This document shows positions 20,266 through 31,538 of a stretch of 64,000 bases of DNA, piece by piece. Made by a program: the position numbers and the translations under genes. Source of the stretch: Circinella umbellata (lineage: Eukaryota; Mucoromycota; Mucoromycetes; Mucorales; Lichtheimiaceae); NCBI GenBank assembly GCA_025093555.1, contig JAIWNF010000044.1:310001-374000 (forward strand), read 5' to 3'. The notes under the pieces were generated by a model, which was not told the origin of the DNA, ran no database searches, and worked only from the letters and a program-made list of their open reading frames with translations. The stretch's first letter is position 1. Each line of letters opens with the position of its first letter.

Positions 20266-22292
20266 ATGACCAGTGAACCACCTACAACGACAACTCAATT
20301 CTCTTCTTTAGACATGCGTATTCATCCATTAGCTGTTCCATCTACTTTGTATCAACAGCAACAACAACACAATGGGAATATGAGTGGTACTTCATCCACT
20401 TCTTCTTCTACTAATGGTATATTTCAACACTCATCATCAACAATAGACGACGTGACAACTATTTTTGTCGTTGGTTTTCCGGATGACATGTCTGAAAGAG
20501 AATTTCAAAACATGTTTACTTTTTCACTTGGTTTTGAAGCTGCTTCTTTAAAATGGCATTGTAAAGACCAAGAAGATGCAGTAGTGACCGAACACCCTGT
20601 TATACCACCTTTATCCACTTCTTCGTCTTCTTCTTCAGCAATGAATAATCTTAATGGTAACACTATTATTTCAACAACAAATAACTTTAATAATAATAAT
20701 AATAATAATTTGGCGGGTAAAAAGCAAATGGTAAGTTTATATATATATATATATATATATATGCATTTGAACTTTCTTTCTTTCTTTCTTTCTTTTTTTT
20801 TAATAATTTTCTTTAAAAAAAAATATAGATTGGATTTGCACGATTTCGTACTCGGTTAGAAGCCATGGAAGCTGTAGAAGTCTTAAATGGTAAAAGAGTG
20901 GATCAGGAACGAGGTACATTGTTGAAAGCGGAGATGGCCAAAAAGAATTTGCATATCAAAAGAGGTTCAACAATCCCCGCACCAACTCAATCTTCTTCCA
21001 CTGTCAATGGATCCAACAATAATGTTACTACATCAACATCAACAACAACAACTTCAGCAACAAATCAAAATGCTGTTCAAGCTCAAGCTCAAGCTCAAGC
21101 GGCTGCACAAGCGGCTGCAGCTGCTCAAGCAGTTGTTACAGCAGATTCCATATCATCCCCATTAAGCATATTGTCAAAGAAAATGCAATTTCCATCAGCA
21201 GCTAATAATAATTCATCCAATGGTGGAAATGCTGGATATGATTCATTTTCACCGTTGCCTAGTGATCTTTTATCACCTGCAGATTATTATAAAACAGATC
21301 CATTCATGAAAGATCCGTTCCATAGTAACAATAACCATAGCAATGGAAATAATAATTGTTCAACACCTACAACTCCTGTATTTAATGATTCATTATTTGG
21401 TTTCAGATCACAATCATTTGATGCTAGAAATAACAGTATGGATTTGAGTTTTATGTCACCACCTCGTGCATTTGGTTTAATTCCACCACCACGTATGACC
21501 AAAGCTGTTCAAGAAACAACCACTGCATCAGCATCAGCAACAATAGCACCAACAACAGAAGATCCTTTCAATTATTTATCTAAATCATCACCTGTTCCAA
21601 ATGATCATATCGGGTTTGGTTCAGGGTCTTCATCATCACCTCCTCCATCATCCAGCATTTTTGGTACTTCTGCAATTGATCATTATCATCCTCATCATCA
21701 TCCCCATCCTCATCCACAACATCGTATGGGCTCTCTTTCTTTGAATACTGCTCCCAGCCTTGTAGAATTCCGTTCACACAGTATCTCTGCACCAAGTTAT
21801 AATATGAGCATTAATAACAACAGCAATAATAACAATAATAGTAACAATAACACTAACAATAATAATGGACGATCATTTAATCCAGCAGATCAAAATCCAC
21901 CGTGCAATACTTTATATGTGGGTAATTTACCACCCAACACAAGTGAAGATGAACTACGTCAATTATTCAGCAAGTGTCGTGCATTCAAAAGAATGTCATT
22001 CAGAAATAAAGCTCAAGGACCCATGTGTTTTGTTGAATTTGAAGATGTTGTTTATGCAACTCAAGCAATGGCAGATTTACAAGGTTATTGTCTTTCAAAT
22101 TCTGTTAAAGGTGGTATTCGTTTATCATTCTCCAAAAATCCATTGTTTACAAAACCAACCAAAGATCTTATTATTCAACAACCAACAACAGCGACATCCT
22201 CTCTTAAGCTTTTAGGTACACCTACAACACCTACTACTCATCAACGAGATTTTGTCACTGCTGCTTTTGAGAGTGCTACCCATTGTACATAA
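20266..22292 (+). CDS. Whi3-like RNA-binding protein with two RRMs
   Basis: Two exons, 20266-20730 and 20829-22292, giving 642 aa. RRM1 begins [20 protein letters not shown] near residue 64 and is interrupted by a long Ser/Asn-rich loop plus the intron; it resumes at [20 protein letters not shown]. The middle is low complexity: Gln/Ala repeats ([18 protein letters not shown]), Asn runs and a His/Pro run. RRM2 near the C-terminus has [20 protein letters not shown] and [19 protein letters not shown], then [12 protein letters not shown], the characteristic end of the Whi3 RRM. In yeasts, Whi3 proteins bind GCAU-type sites in mRNAs (for example G1 cyclin) and act in cell size, mating and filamentous growth; in hyphae, polyQ Whi3 forms condensates. 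The same role is inferred here. A pyrimidine-rich leader precedes the start. Confidence 0.88.
20739..20762. repeat. (AT)12 microsatellite in the Whi3-like intron
   Basis: Perfect AT run beginning nine bases into the single 98-bp intron, followed by TTTC repeats and the acceptor AATATAG. Confidence 0.9.
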
Positions 22293-23616
22293 AAAAAAAG
22301 AAAAGCATATCCCCCACCCACCTCACTTTCCTCCCCCCCTCCATTTTTTTTTCAACATTATAACATTTATACATTTTTTTTCTTCATATACACAACATAT
22401 ATTTATTTTTTTTTACATCTACACACACACACACACACATCGTTTCCATTTACTTTTTTTCTTCTTTTACTTACTCTTTTTTAGATCTAATATAGTTCTG
22501 CAAAAAAAAAAAAAAAAAAATTCTCATTATACAACATTCTTCACCTCCACCCCACATCAGTTTTCATCCAACTTTAGCATTTTTTCTTCTTTTATTATTA
22601 TTATTATTATTTTTGCTATCTTACATTTTGTATTCTCACAAGCACTTTATATATATAGCACAGATACAACACATACACGATAATATATATATATATTTTC
22701 ATTTAATTGCTTCATAATATCGAATACATGTGTAATAAATTTTTATATTTGTATGTGTGTATACATATATATATATATATATATATTGTAACTATGCTGT
22801 GTTGAGAGAGGGCTATTAGTCATATTTTTTTTTGTGCTTGATGCAGCAAGTATTTTCTCCCATTCATTAAACAATTTATATATATAATCCTCACTTTTAT
22901 TACGTATATTTGTTGATGCAATTTTTATAATGCAAGGGGAAGAAGATTTCTTTTTAAGACGCCGCTATAAATTTTTAAAGAAGCTAACTTTATTATACAT
23001 GGACGGCAATTGAATAATATACAAAAAAGGAAACACCGAAAGTACCCAAAAAAAAAAAAAAAACTTGATTTTTTCCAAAAAAATGCAGGGAAAAATTGCG
23101 CAGTAGGGAAACGAGAATAAGTTAAGAGATGGGAAATAGGTGAGATTGAGTGATATTTATATATTTGTTATATTTCCTTATAAACTGTCATTCTTCTCTT
23201 GTTCTACTTATGCAAAACGTGAGCCGAATTGGAAAAGAGAATGAAATAAAGGCATTATTAGAGTATGTTTGATGTATAAATGTCTACACAATATCATTTA
23301 TCAAGACCACCTCCCCATAAAATACAACGAACAAAGAATCATTTTTATCTTCTAGAACAAGTTTATAAAAGAGCAAAAAATAATAATTTTAATAATTTTT
23401 ATTAATGAAATAAATGAAGGGTCTACTACAACCAAATGAATTTATATGTGGTGAAAGAGGAGAAGGGCTTTCTTTTAAATCATGCTATAATAGAAATTTC
23501 AGTTTTTGTGACTTTCTTTTTTTTCCAATTGAGTAAACGTTTATTTGATAACCTTCCACTCGTTTTTTTTTTGTGTTCTACGTATCAAAAGCAAAAAGCA
23601 GATCTAGTTAAAAAAA
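22293..23616. other. Intergenic DNA between the Whi3-like and BuGZ-like genes
   Basis: About 1.3 kb of pyrimidine-rich then AT-rich sequence, including (CA)n at about 22422-22438, poly(A)19 at 22502-22520 and (AT)11 at about 22765-22786. Frames at 22252-22683 and 23436-23624 are low-complexity by-products. No gene is seen. Confidence 0.6.
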
Positions 23617-25317
23617 ATGGGTAAAAAGAGAAAGAATAAACCAATGAGACCTTGGTGTTGGTATTGTGAAAAAGATTTTGAGGATGATAAAGTTTTAGTC
23701 ATTCATCAACGTGTAAGTGCAACAATTAAAAAAAAAAGGCCTTAATAAACTATCACGGTTTGTTATTAGTTATTTATTATTATTATTATTATTATTAGTA
23801 GTAGTAGTAGTAGTAGTTATTTGTTTTTTAATGGTTATAAATATTGGAACACTAACATTACTTGAAATAACATCTAAAAGGCAAAACATTTTCGTTGTGA
23901 AGTATGTGGTAAACGTTTAAGTAAGTTTATCTTTTTTTTTCAGATTTATATTGAAAAGTTAAAAAAAAAAACTAAAATGAATTCTTAATTTTATAAAGCT
24001 ACTGCTGGTGGTATGGCTGTTCATGCACAACAAGTTCATAAAGTGGAGATTAATAAGTAATTTCTTTTTTTTTTATTTTTTTTATAGCAATAGAATGCTA
24101 TAGTATGATATTAATCTTTTTTTTTTTTTTATATATTTAATTATGATTTAGAGTACCCAATGCTTTACAAGGACGCGAAACACTCGAAATTGAAATTTTC
24201 GGTATGGAAGGTATTCCTCCTGAAGATGTTGCAGCATACGAAGCTAAAAAAGCAGGTGGCAATGCCAATAAAAAATCAAATACTGGAGGAGGAGGAGGGA
24301 AAAGTGGACAATATGGTGAATTAACACCAGAACAATTTCAACAACAACTTGCTTTACATAAAGCTGCTAGTACAACAACACCTACACCACCACTTTCAAA
24401 TCCTTCTCCTGTCGCTGCTGCTGTTCCTATAGTAACACCACCAACAAGTTCATCTTCTACTACTACTCCACAACAACCTCCACCTTATCCATTTTATCCT
24501 CCACAACAACAACCAGGATACTCTTCAATGGTAAGCGCACCTCCTCACACAAACCCTGCTGTTATTCCACCACCACCATTACCTCATTATGGTGGAGGTC
24601 AATTTTATCAAGGATTTCCTCCAGGACCTCATCAACCACCATTACCACCACCTCCACAACAATTTGCATTCCGTCCACCACCAGGGTAAGTATTATTTTA
24701 TTTTGATCAAATATTGTAATTTTTTCTTTTATAGTATGGAAATCATTTGTCAAATAATATTAAACATGGCTTTTTTTTTGTTCTTAGAGCCCCTCCATTT
24801 CCACCAGGTCCACCCAATCAATTTAATCCATATGCACCAAGACCACCACCTGGTGTTGTACCACCTCCTCAGGTACCACCACCATCACAAGTACCAGGAA
24901 CAACTCAACAACCAACAAAATCTGAACCATCATTGCAAACACAGGGTGGTCCTCAAGGTAGTTATTATTCACCATCACAACAACAACAATCAGGTCCCAT
25001 TAGTACTACACCAGGTGGATATAATTATAATTCTGCTCAACCTAATACAGGAGAAGGACAAGGTCCATCTATTGAAACTGGTGAAGGAGGATTACAATTA
25101 ACGACTACTACTAACACTGAAGGTAAAAAGAAAGCATCCAAGTCTGTTCTTATATACAATGATAATGAAGTTTCACCTGTAAGTTTTTTTTTTTTTTTTT
25201 TTTCATTTTTTGTGGTATTATTATTATTATTATTATATAAATTTTAACTGAATAAATTTCTTTTAGGAGGAACGACGAGCACAATTAGAAAGACATCGTG
25301 TGGTGGAGGTAGCGTAA
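23617..25317 (+). CDS. BuGZ/ZNF207-like C2H2 zinc-finger protein with GLEBS motif
   Basis: Six exons: 23617-23712, 23881-23920, 23999-24056, 24152-24685, 24788-25178 and 25267-25317, giving 389 aa. The N-terminus MGKKRKNKPMRPWCWYC with Cys14, Cys17, His30 and His35, then Cys38, Cys41, His54 and His59, followed by VPNALQGRETLEIEIFGMEG and IPPEDV, matches human ZNF207/BuGZ and plant SUF4. The middle is Pro/Gln/Gly-rich (residues about 120-340), as in BuGZ, where it drives condensation. The C-terminal segment NDNEVSP-EERRAQLERH fits the GLEBS motif through which BuGZ binds Bub3; the last intron splits it. In animals the protein stabilises Bub3 at kinetochores and promotes spindle assembly. That function in fungi is inference. 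Each of the first three small exons ends within the zinc-finger module, an unusually finely split domain. Confidence 0.88.
23774..23817. repeat. (ATT)n-(AGT)n compound trinucleotide repeat in a BuGZ-like intron
   Basis: A run of TTA/ATT units passing directly into TAG/AGT units within the first intron of the BuGZ-like gene. Confidence 0.85.
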
Positions 25318-26410
25318 AAAGTTACTGGTAAATGATATTAACCATTTTAGTGTCTTTCTCTCTCTATTTTCTATCTCATTATGAAATAAAACAAAAGCAA
25401 AAAAACAAAACATTTGTTTTGAAAAATAAATAATTTTAAATAACAAATTGAAAAGAGCTTGTTTCAATATAAATAAAAGTTGTTTGTTAGTGGTGGAATA
25501 TAAATGTAATAATATGTTGTCTCCAAGGGGTTGAGAATATAATTGTAACGACCTAGAAACAGTTTATGAAGGATTTTCTTTTATTTCAATCTATAGTGGG
25601 GTTACCATGGCATTTAAATATATATTGTTGACTTTTTATTCAATTGGTATAAAAACGGCCCTTTAGAATATTGGAAAGGATCATTTATACATTTTTTTTA
25701 TTTCCATGAATATATTACAAATGAAAACCAATCATAAATGATAATGGTTTGGAATATGAGAACACAATTCAATTCCCAAATAGAGATACATATATTAATA
25801 CGTAATCTCCAATAGATGAAAATATGAAATCTTGGAGTGAAGGGAATGTGTCGGGAGGGGGATGAAATATAGAAATTCTGTTGTACAAAAAAACATCTTC
25901 CTTTTACTTCTATAAAATGTTATATTTAATATTAATCTATAAACCCGGATCTAGGTATATAATATGAGTTTCCTTATAATAGATTCAATTCATAAAAGAA
26001 TACTGTCAGTGATTTTATATCTTTATTTCAAATCGATCTATTTTTTCTAATACTGTTTTGTACTACTTTTTTTTTTATATCTCAAATTGTCAACTTTGTT
26101 TTTTAGCGTTGCTATAAAATATATTAAATCCTAAAATTCCAAATTAGTTATAGTCTAGCATGTGGTTAAAAGGTAACGCAAAAAAAAAAACGTTCAAATT
26201 GCGTAACATATTATATAAATATATCAAGTTAACTTTTCAAACTATTTTACTTCAATTTATAATAATACGTAATGGCGGTAAGTTAGGTTATTATATATAC
26301 CAGGGGGTTAGGGGAAACAAAAAAAAAAAGATAAGAGGGGAAGGGAAAATCATTGGTCCGAAGATGGTTTGATTGTTCTTGTTGTTGTCTCTTTTACTAT
26401 TATATGTTTC

Positions 26411-26441
<31 letters not shown>

Positions 26442-27176
26442 TTAAAAGAAAACCCATTATTTCCCGCCTAAACAATCATCATCGTTATCTATCCAAAATA
26501 ACAAATAACAAATAACAATAATATACAAGTAATAATAAACGCTGCGTTATTTTTAACCATAAATTTTTAAAGAAGACATGCATGATCGTCAACTTGATTG
26601 TAACAATACTAATAAAGAGAGAGACTATCTGCAGTGAAACCAATGAGTTCATGTGAAGTTTACTTTTTTAACTCTCTTTTAGTACATAAAGTTGTTGTAA
26701 CATGCATACATAAGTCCTTCATTTCATTTCATTCATAGGAATAACGAAAAAAGGAACTCAGAAACATCTTCAATAGCTTATCGTTCCTGATGAAAACTTC
26801 AAAAAAGAAAAAAAAAAAAAAAAAGTAAACGCCGCTGTTGCTGTTTTTTTTTAAATCCTTTAAACAAGTTCAAAAGCAATTTAGCCACTTCTTTTTCTCT
26901 TTTTTCTTTTTTATCTTTTCCATCACCCCCTTATATTTCTTCTTCTTCTTCCTCTTCTTCTTCCTTATTATCCAAGTGGATTATTCAATAAACCTCATCT
27001 ATTCTCTCTTTCTCTTTACTACAAGACACCTCTTCTCCATCCCTTTTTTTAATATCTTTGTATACAACAAACAAACTATACATTTTTCTTGCTGCGCTTT
27101 TCCCATTCGCATTAATTCAGATCAAATACATAACAACAACAACAAATAATAAACAAATAATAATAATAAAACGACA
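25318..27176. other. Intergenic DNA between the BuGZ-like and HAD-like genes
   Basis: About 1.9 kb of AT-rich sequence with (AT)12 at 26411-26434 and a long pyrimidine-rich leader (26880-27080) just before the HAD-like gene. The frames at 26160-26372 and 26838-27149 have no coding features. Nothing further is supported. Confidence 0.6.
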
Positions 27177-28339
27177 ATGCCAATGATATTTAGACAACCA
27201 GAACGTAAAACCGTTGCTGTCAATTTGGATCAAACATTAGCACATACTTTAGAAGCTATGGTACTTTGGCATAATCAAGTTTATGATACCCAGTTGACGG
27301 TGGCTGATTTCGATACTTATGAATTTCATAAAGTATGGGGTGGATCCATTCAAGATTCTCATGCCAAAGTACGTGAATTTTATGAAAGTAGTCATTTCGA
27401 ACAAATTCAACCTATTCATGATTTTGCTTTGGAAGCATTGAAAATGTTGAAAAAAAGAAAATTTACTTTGGTCATCATTACTTCAAGACAACAATTCATT
27501 GCTGAAGAAACAAAAAAATTTGTTGATAAACATTATTCAGGTATTGATCGTCAACACGAAAATTGTTTGGGAGGGGGGGTGGTAAAATATATATATATAT
27601 ATATATTTATGTCAAATAATTAAAAACCACATGTTTTTTCTATATATATATATAATTAGGCATATTTGAAAGTATCTATTTTTGTAATTTGGATCTATCA
27701 GATACAGAGCAATTAGAATATGTTTCTAAACCTAAATCCGCTATTTGTCAAGAAATTGGTGTAGATGTATTAATTGATGATAATTTGGAACATGCAATGG
27801 AATGTGCTACTACATTGGGTATTGATGTTTTATTATATGATCGTAAAGGTCAATATAGGTGGAATCATTCATCATCTTCAACAACAAAGTCAATGTCGAG
27901 TAAAAATACTAAAAAGGTCAATTGCCACACCTTAACTTCCATGTCTCGCCAGTTGTACCACAATCATCAACATCATCATCATGCACCAATGCCATCCAAT
28001 GTAACACGAGTATCAAGCTGGAAGGAAATTATTGCTTTTTTCCCAAAACCACATAGTCCATTGCGTAATTGTTATTATCCTCAAGATTTAATTTATGAAG
28101 AAGATGAAGAGGAAGAGGATGAACACGAAGATGAATATGATGGAATTGAATATGAAACGGTCGAAGTGGATATGGATTTAACAGATGATGATGATGACGA
28201 CGATGATGATGATTATAATCATTATAAAAGTCATAACAAAATTCAAAAGAAACAAAAACATCATTCTTTTAATTCTGTTTCAATTTCTGATCATGAAGAT
28301 GATATTGATCAAGGAGAAGAAGAAATGGTTTGGTTATAA
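27177..28339 (+). CDS. HAD-fold protein, 5'-nucleotidase (NT5C)-like, nucleophile Asp replaced
   Basis: Two exons, 27177-27540 and 27660-28339, giving 347 aa. The donor at TCAG|GTATTG is chosen because it restores the continuous HYSGIFESIYF found in the family. HAD motifs: motif I VAVNLDQTLAHT (residues 13-24), motif II LVIITSRQ, motif III Lys in VSKPKSAICQEIG, motif IV DVLIDDN. The overall layout resembles the deoxyribonucleotidase/NT5C-like HAD group, which removes phosphate from nucleotides. In motif I the DxDxT signature reads Asn16-Leu-Asp18-Gln-Thr, so the phosphate-accepting Asp is Asn (codon AAT). That predicts lost or very low phosphatase activity unless Asn is deamidated, and suggests a binding or regulatory role. 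The last 120 residues are a His-rich then strongly acidic tail (Glu/Asp runs), absent from the enzyme family. Confidence 0.8.
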
Positions 28340-29704
28340 AAAAAATTTCCCTTTTCTGATAAAAAAAGACACCACACATTATATTAGCATTTTTCCACAA
28401 CAACAATAACAACTACATTAACACATTTACACATTACACATAAACTACACGCACACTCCATTTATACGCAAAACAAAAAGCAAAAGCAAAAGAACTTACC
28501 TCTTTTTTACGTTTTTGTTTGTAAATTGTACATTCATTTTTTCATATTATTATTATCATTATTATTACTATTATTATTTTATTTTCTGGTGACAAAAAAC
28601 TTCATACCCGAGTTTATTTATCTTTTTTTCTTCTAATTATTATAAAAAATGATTTGATTAATCTAATTATTTTATTTTATTCAATTTTTTTTTTTGGTGA
28701 AGGGGGGGAACAGAACAACTTTTTTTTTTGTTTTCGTTTCCCACTTTTGGGGGGTTGCATATTACATATTATGTTAGAAAAAGCCGGAGTTGATTTTTTT
28801 TTAAAAAAAAAGTGTGTTATGCTAGATAATTTTTTTTTTTTGGGATGATCAGCTATACGTTTTCTCTGTGATTTTGCAGGTTCTTGAGCTGGTGTAACCA
28901 ATAAACGGTAACTTATGTATGTGGCGTTGAAATAAAGACGACTGGAACTTTTTTTTAGTGTTACAAAATCACTCACTCTTCACAAACATTATACATAACA
29001 TGTATACACACATACACACACACACTTTTTTTTTTTTACTCCTTAAAATCCTCTTTGACACTCTTTGTATATATATAAATATATTCATGATCTTATCCTT
29101 TCCACCACCCCCCCTCCTTTCTGTTGTTCTCTATAGCAACTACTTTTATTTTATTTTATTACCATAGCAACTTGTTGATGATTTTTATGCTGTGCATTTT
29201 TTTTTCGATCTTAATTCATCAACCCTATATCTCCCCCCATCAAAAAAAAAAATTAAGAAGCAGAAGAGAGTTGCTGTCTAATTCTCTTTTCTATTTTTTT
29301 TTCTAACAAAAAGGCAACCTAACCTCACCCCCGCTCTTTGGATCCGGTTGCTTTTATCTCTTTTGTATATATTTATACATATAAAAAAAAAAACAAAGCT
29401 TGTCCTTTCTTGTCACGTTTCTGTTTTGCTTTGCTTGTATATATATATTATTGTTAGTGGTGTGCCTTGTCCTTTCTGCTTTCTTTCCTCTTTCTCTCTC
29501 TCTCTCTTTTTTTTTTCACACACAAAATATATATATATATATTTATATATATATATCCTCCTCTCTCTCTCTTTCTCCCCCCTTTCTTCTTACCTCATTA
29601 TTTTTATTTTGCTCAACTTTTTTTTTGGCTTTCTTTTTTACTTTCTTTTTCTTTTTTCCATCTTTAACATATAAATCTTTCACTTTTTTTTTTTTCACTC
29701 CATC
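28340..29704. other. Intergenic DNA and pyrimidine-rich leader of the Kin4-like gene
   Basis: About 1.4 kb. The first half is AT-rich with several A or T runs. The second half (29030-29700) is dominated by CT/TC and TA tracts (CTCTCT near 29490, TATATA near 29527-29556) and probably includes the 5' UTR. Overlapping Phe/Ser/Leu-rich frames at 29348-29708 arise from this composition. Confidence 0.6.
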
Positions 29705-31500
29705 ATGACGATGGTCGCACCTTCTTCAAACGCCACAGCAGTTGATAGTCAATCACCACCTACTCCGTCTATTCATACCCCGAGTATGTTTAATAATAAT
29801 AATAATAATGATAGAATAATACCTCTTTCTGAAAGTGCACCACCTCCTTCTCGATCATTTTCCGTCACTGCACCAACAGAATTACAACGTTCTGTTCAAC
29901 GTCAATTTGAACAACAACAAGAACAAAAAAAAGCATTGAACGAAAGAGAAGGAGGAGGAGGAGATATACCATGGTGGCAATTTTATTATCAAATGTATCA
30001 TTATCATCCACCAACAGGTCGGAAACCTACCGTCTTTGGTCCGTATTTATTGTTACACACTCTTGGTGAAGGAGAGTTTGGTAAAGTTAAATTAGGTATT
30101 CATATAGAATCTAGTCAAGAGGTAAAGTAAATTATTATTATTTATTTATCTAAAATGCCAAGAAAAAAATAAAATAAAAATAGAATAAAAAGTAAAAGGA
30201 AAAAAAAAATGCCTTTATTGATTTTTTGCATTATTTATGTATTGTTATGTATTGTTATTATTGTTGTTAGGTTGCAATCAAATTGATAAAAAAAGACCAT
30301 ATCGATTCTTCATCCAGAATGACTAAAGTTGAACGTGAAATATCAGTGTTAAGAGTAACGTATTTTTTATATACTTTCTTTATTATCATATATAACAATA
30401 ACAATAACAATAACAATTTCAGTAATAATAATAATAATAATAATAATCATGATGGTACTAGTACTAGTATGGAGAGGGGAAATTGGGTGGAAGGGGAGAG
30501 GAACGTAGGAAGGGGCGGGGGTGAGTTTTATTACCAAAGAACAAGAGAAGGGAGAGTTATAGGAAAGAAAGAATTCAACAAAGGATAAAGGGGAATTGAT
30601 GCGTCTTTCTCTCATTTCATATCGACGGCATCGAACCAAAAACAAACGACGACGATGACGACGAGATAAGCAATGATCGTATATTTGCAACATCTAAAAC
30701 AAACGATTTTTTCATTTTCGCTTTCATATATTAATCATCCATTTGCCATACCAAATCCAAAAAATATATAATGAAAGTCAACAACAACAACAACAACAAG
30801 ATAAAGATAAAGAAACACAGAGAGAGAGAGAGCACAAGATTCATATATTAACAAGATCATGATCTCTTTTTCTTTTTCCCCTTTTCTTTTTAACAACCAA
30901 AAAGAAGAAAGAAGGCATTAATTCTATCTCTCTCTATCTCTCTTTGTTACCCTTCCCCCTTATTTAACTAATAATAATACTAGTACTACTACTTACTACT
31001 CTGATTATTATTATTATTATTATTATTATTATGTTAATTGTTATTGTTCTATATATATATATATATATATATATGAATGAATGATGTAGAGTACTCATAA
31101 TCGTAATCGTAATCTTTTTTCTTTTTTAGACGGTTTACCATCCTTATATTGTCAAGCTCTATGACGTGATTGAAACTGAAAAATATATCGGAATCATATT
31201 ACAATGTGCTTCAGGTAAAACATATAGTGATTATAGCAAAAATAAAATAGATGGTGTTAATTGTTTACGGAGTAAAAAAAAAAAAGAATATACGATTTTG
31301 ATCCTTATTATATGACACAACAATAAATATATATATATCTATATGTAGGTGGTGAATTATTTGAATATATTCTTGCTCATCGATATTTAAAAGAACGTGA
31401 TGCTTGTCGGTTATTTGCACAGCTGATCAGTGGTGTACATTATATGCATCAAAAACATATTGTTCATCGAGATTTAAAATTGGTAAAAAAAAAAAATCAC

Positions 31501-31538
<38 letters not shown>

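Noticed and set aside
23436..23624. 62-codon frame ending at the BuGZ-like start
   Set aside because: Phe/Leu-rich leader sequence in a different frame from the zinc-finger protein.
24589..25101. 170-codon His/Tyr-rich open frame
   Set aside because: Shadow of the Pro/Gln-rich part of the BuGZ-like protein, spanning its intron.
29348..29708. Several overlapping Phe/Ser/Leu-rich frames
   Set aside because: By-products of the pyrimidine-rich leader upstream of the Kin4-like gene; no splice or domain support.
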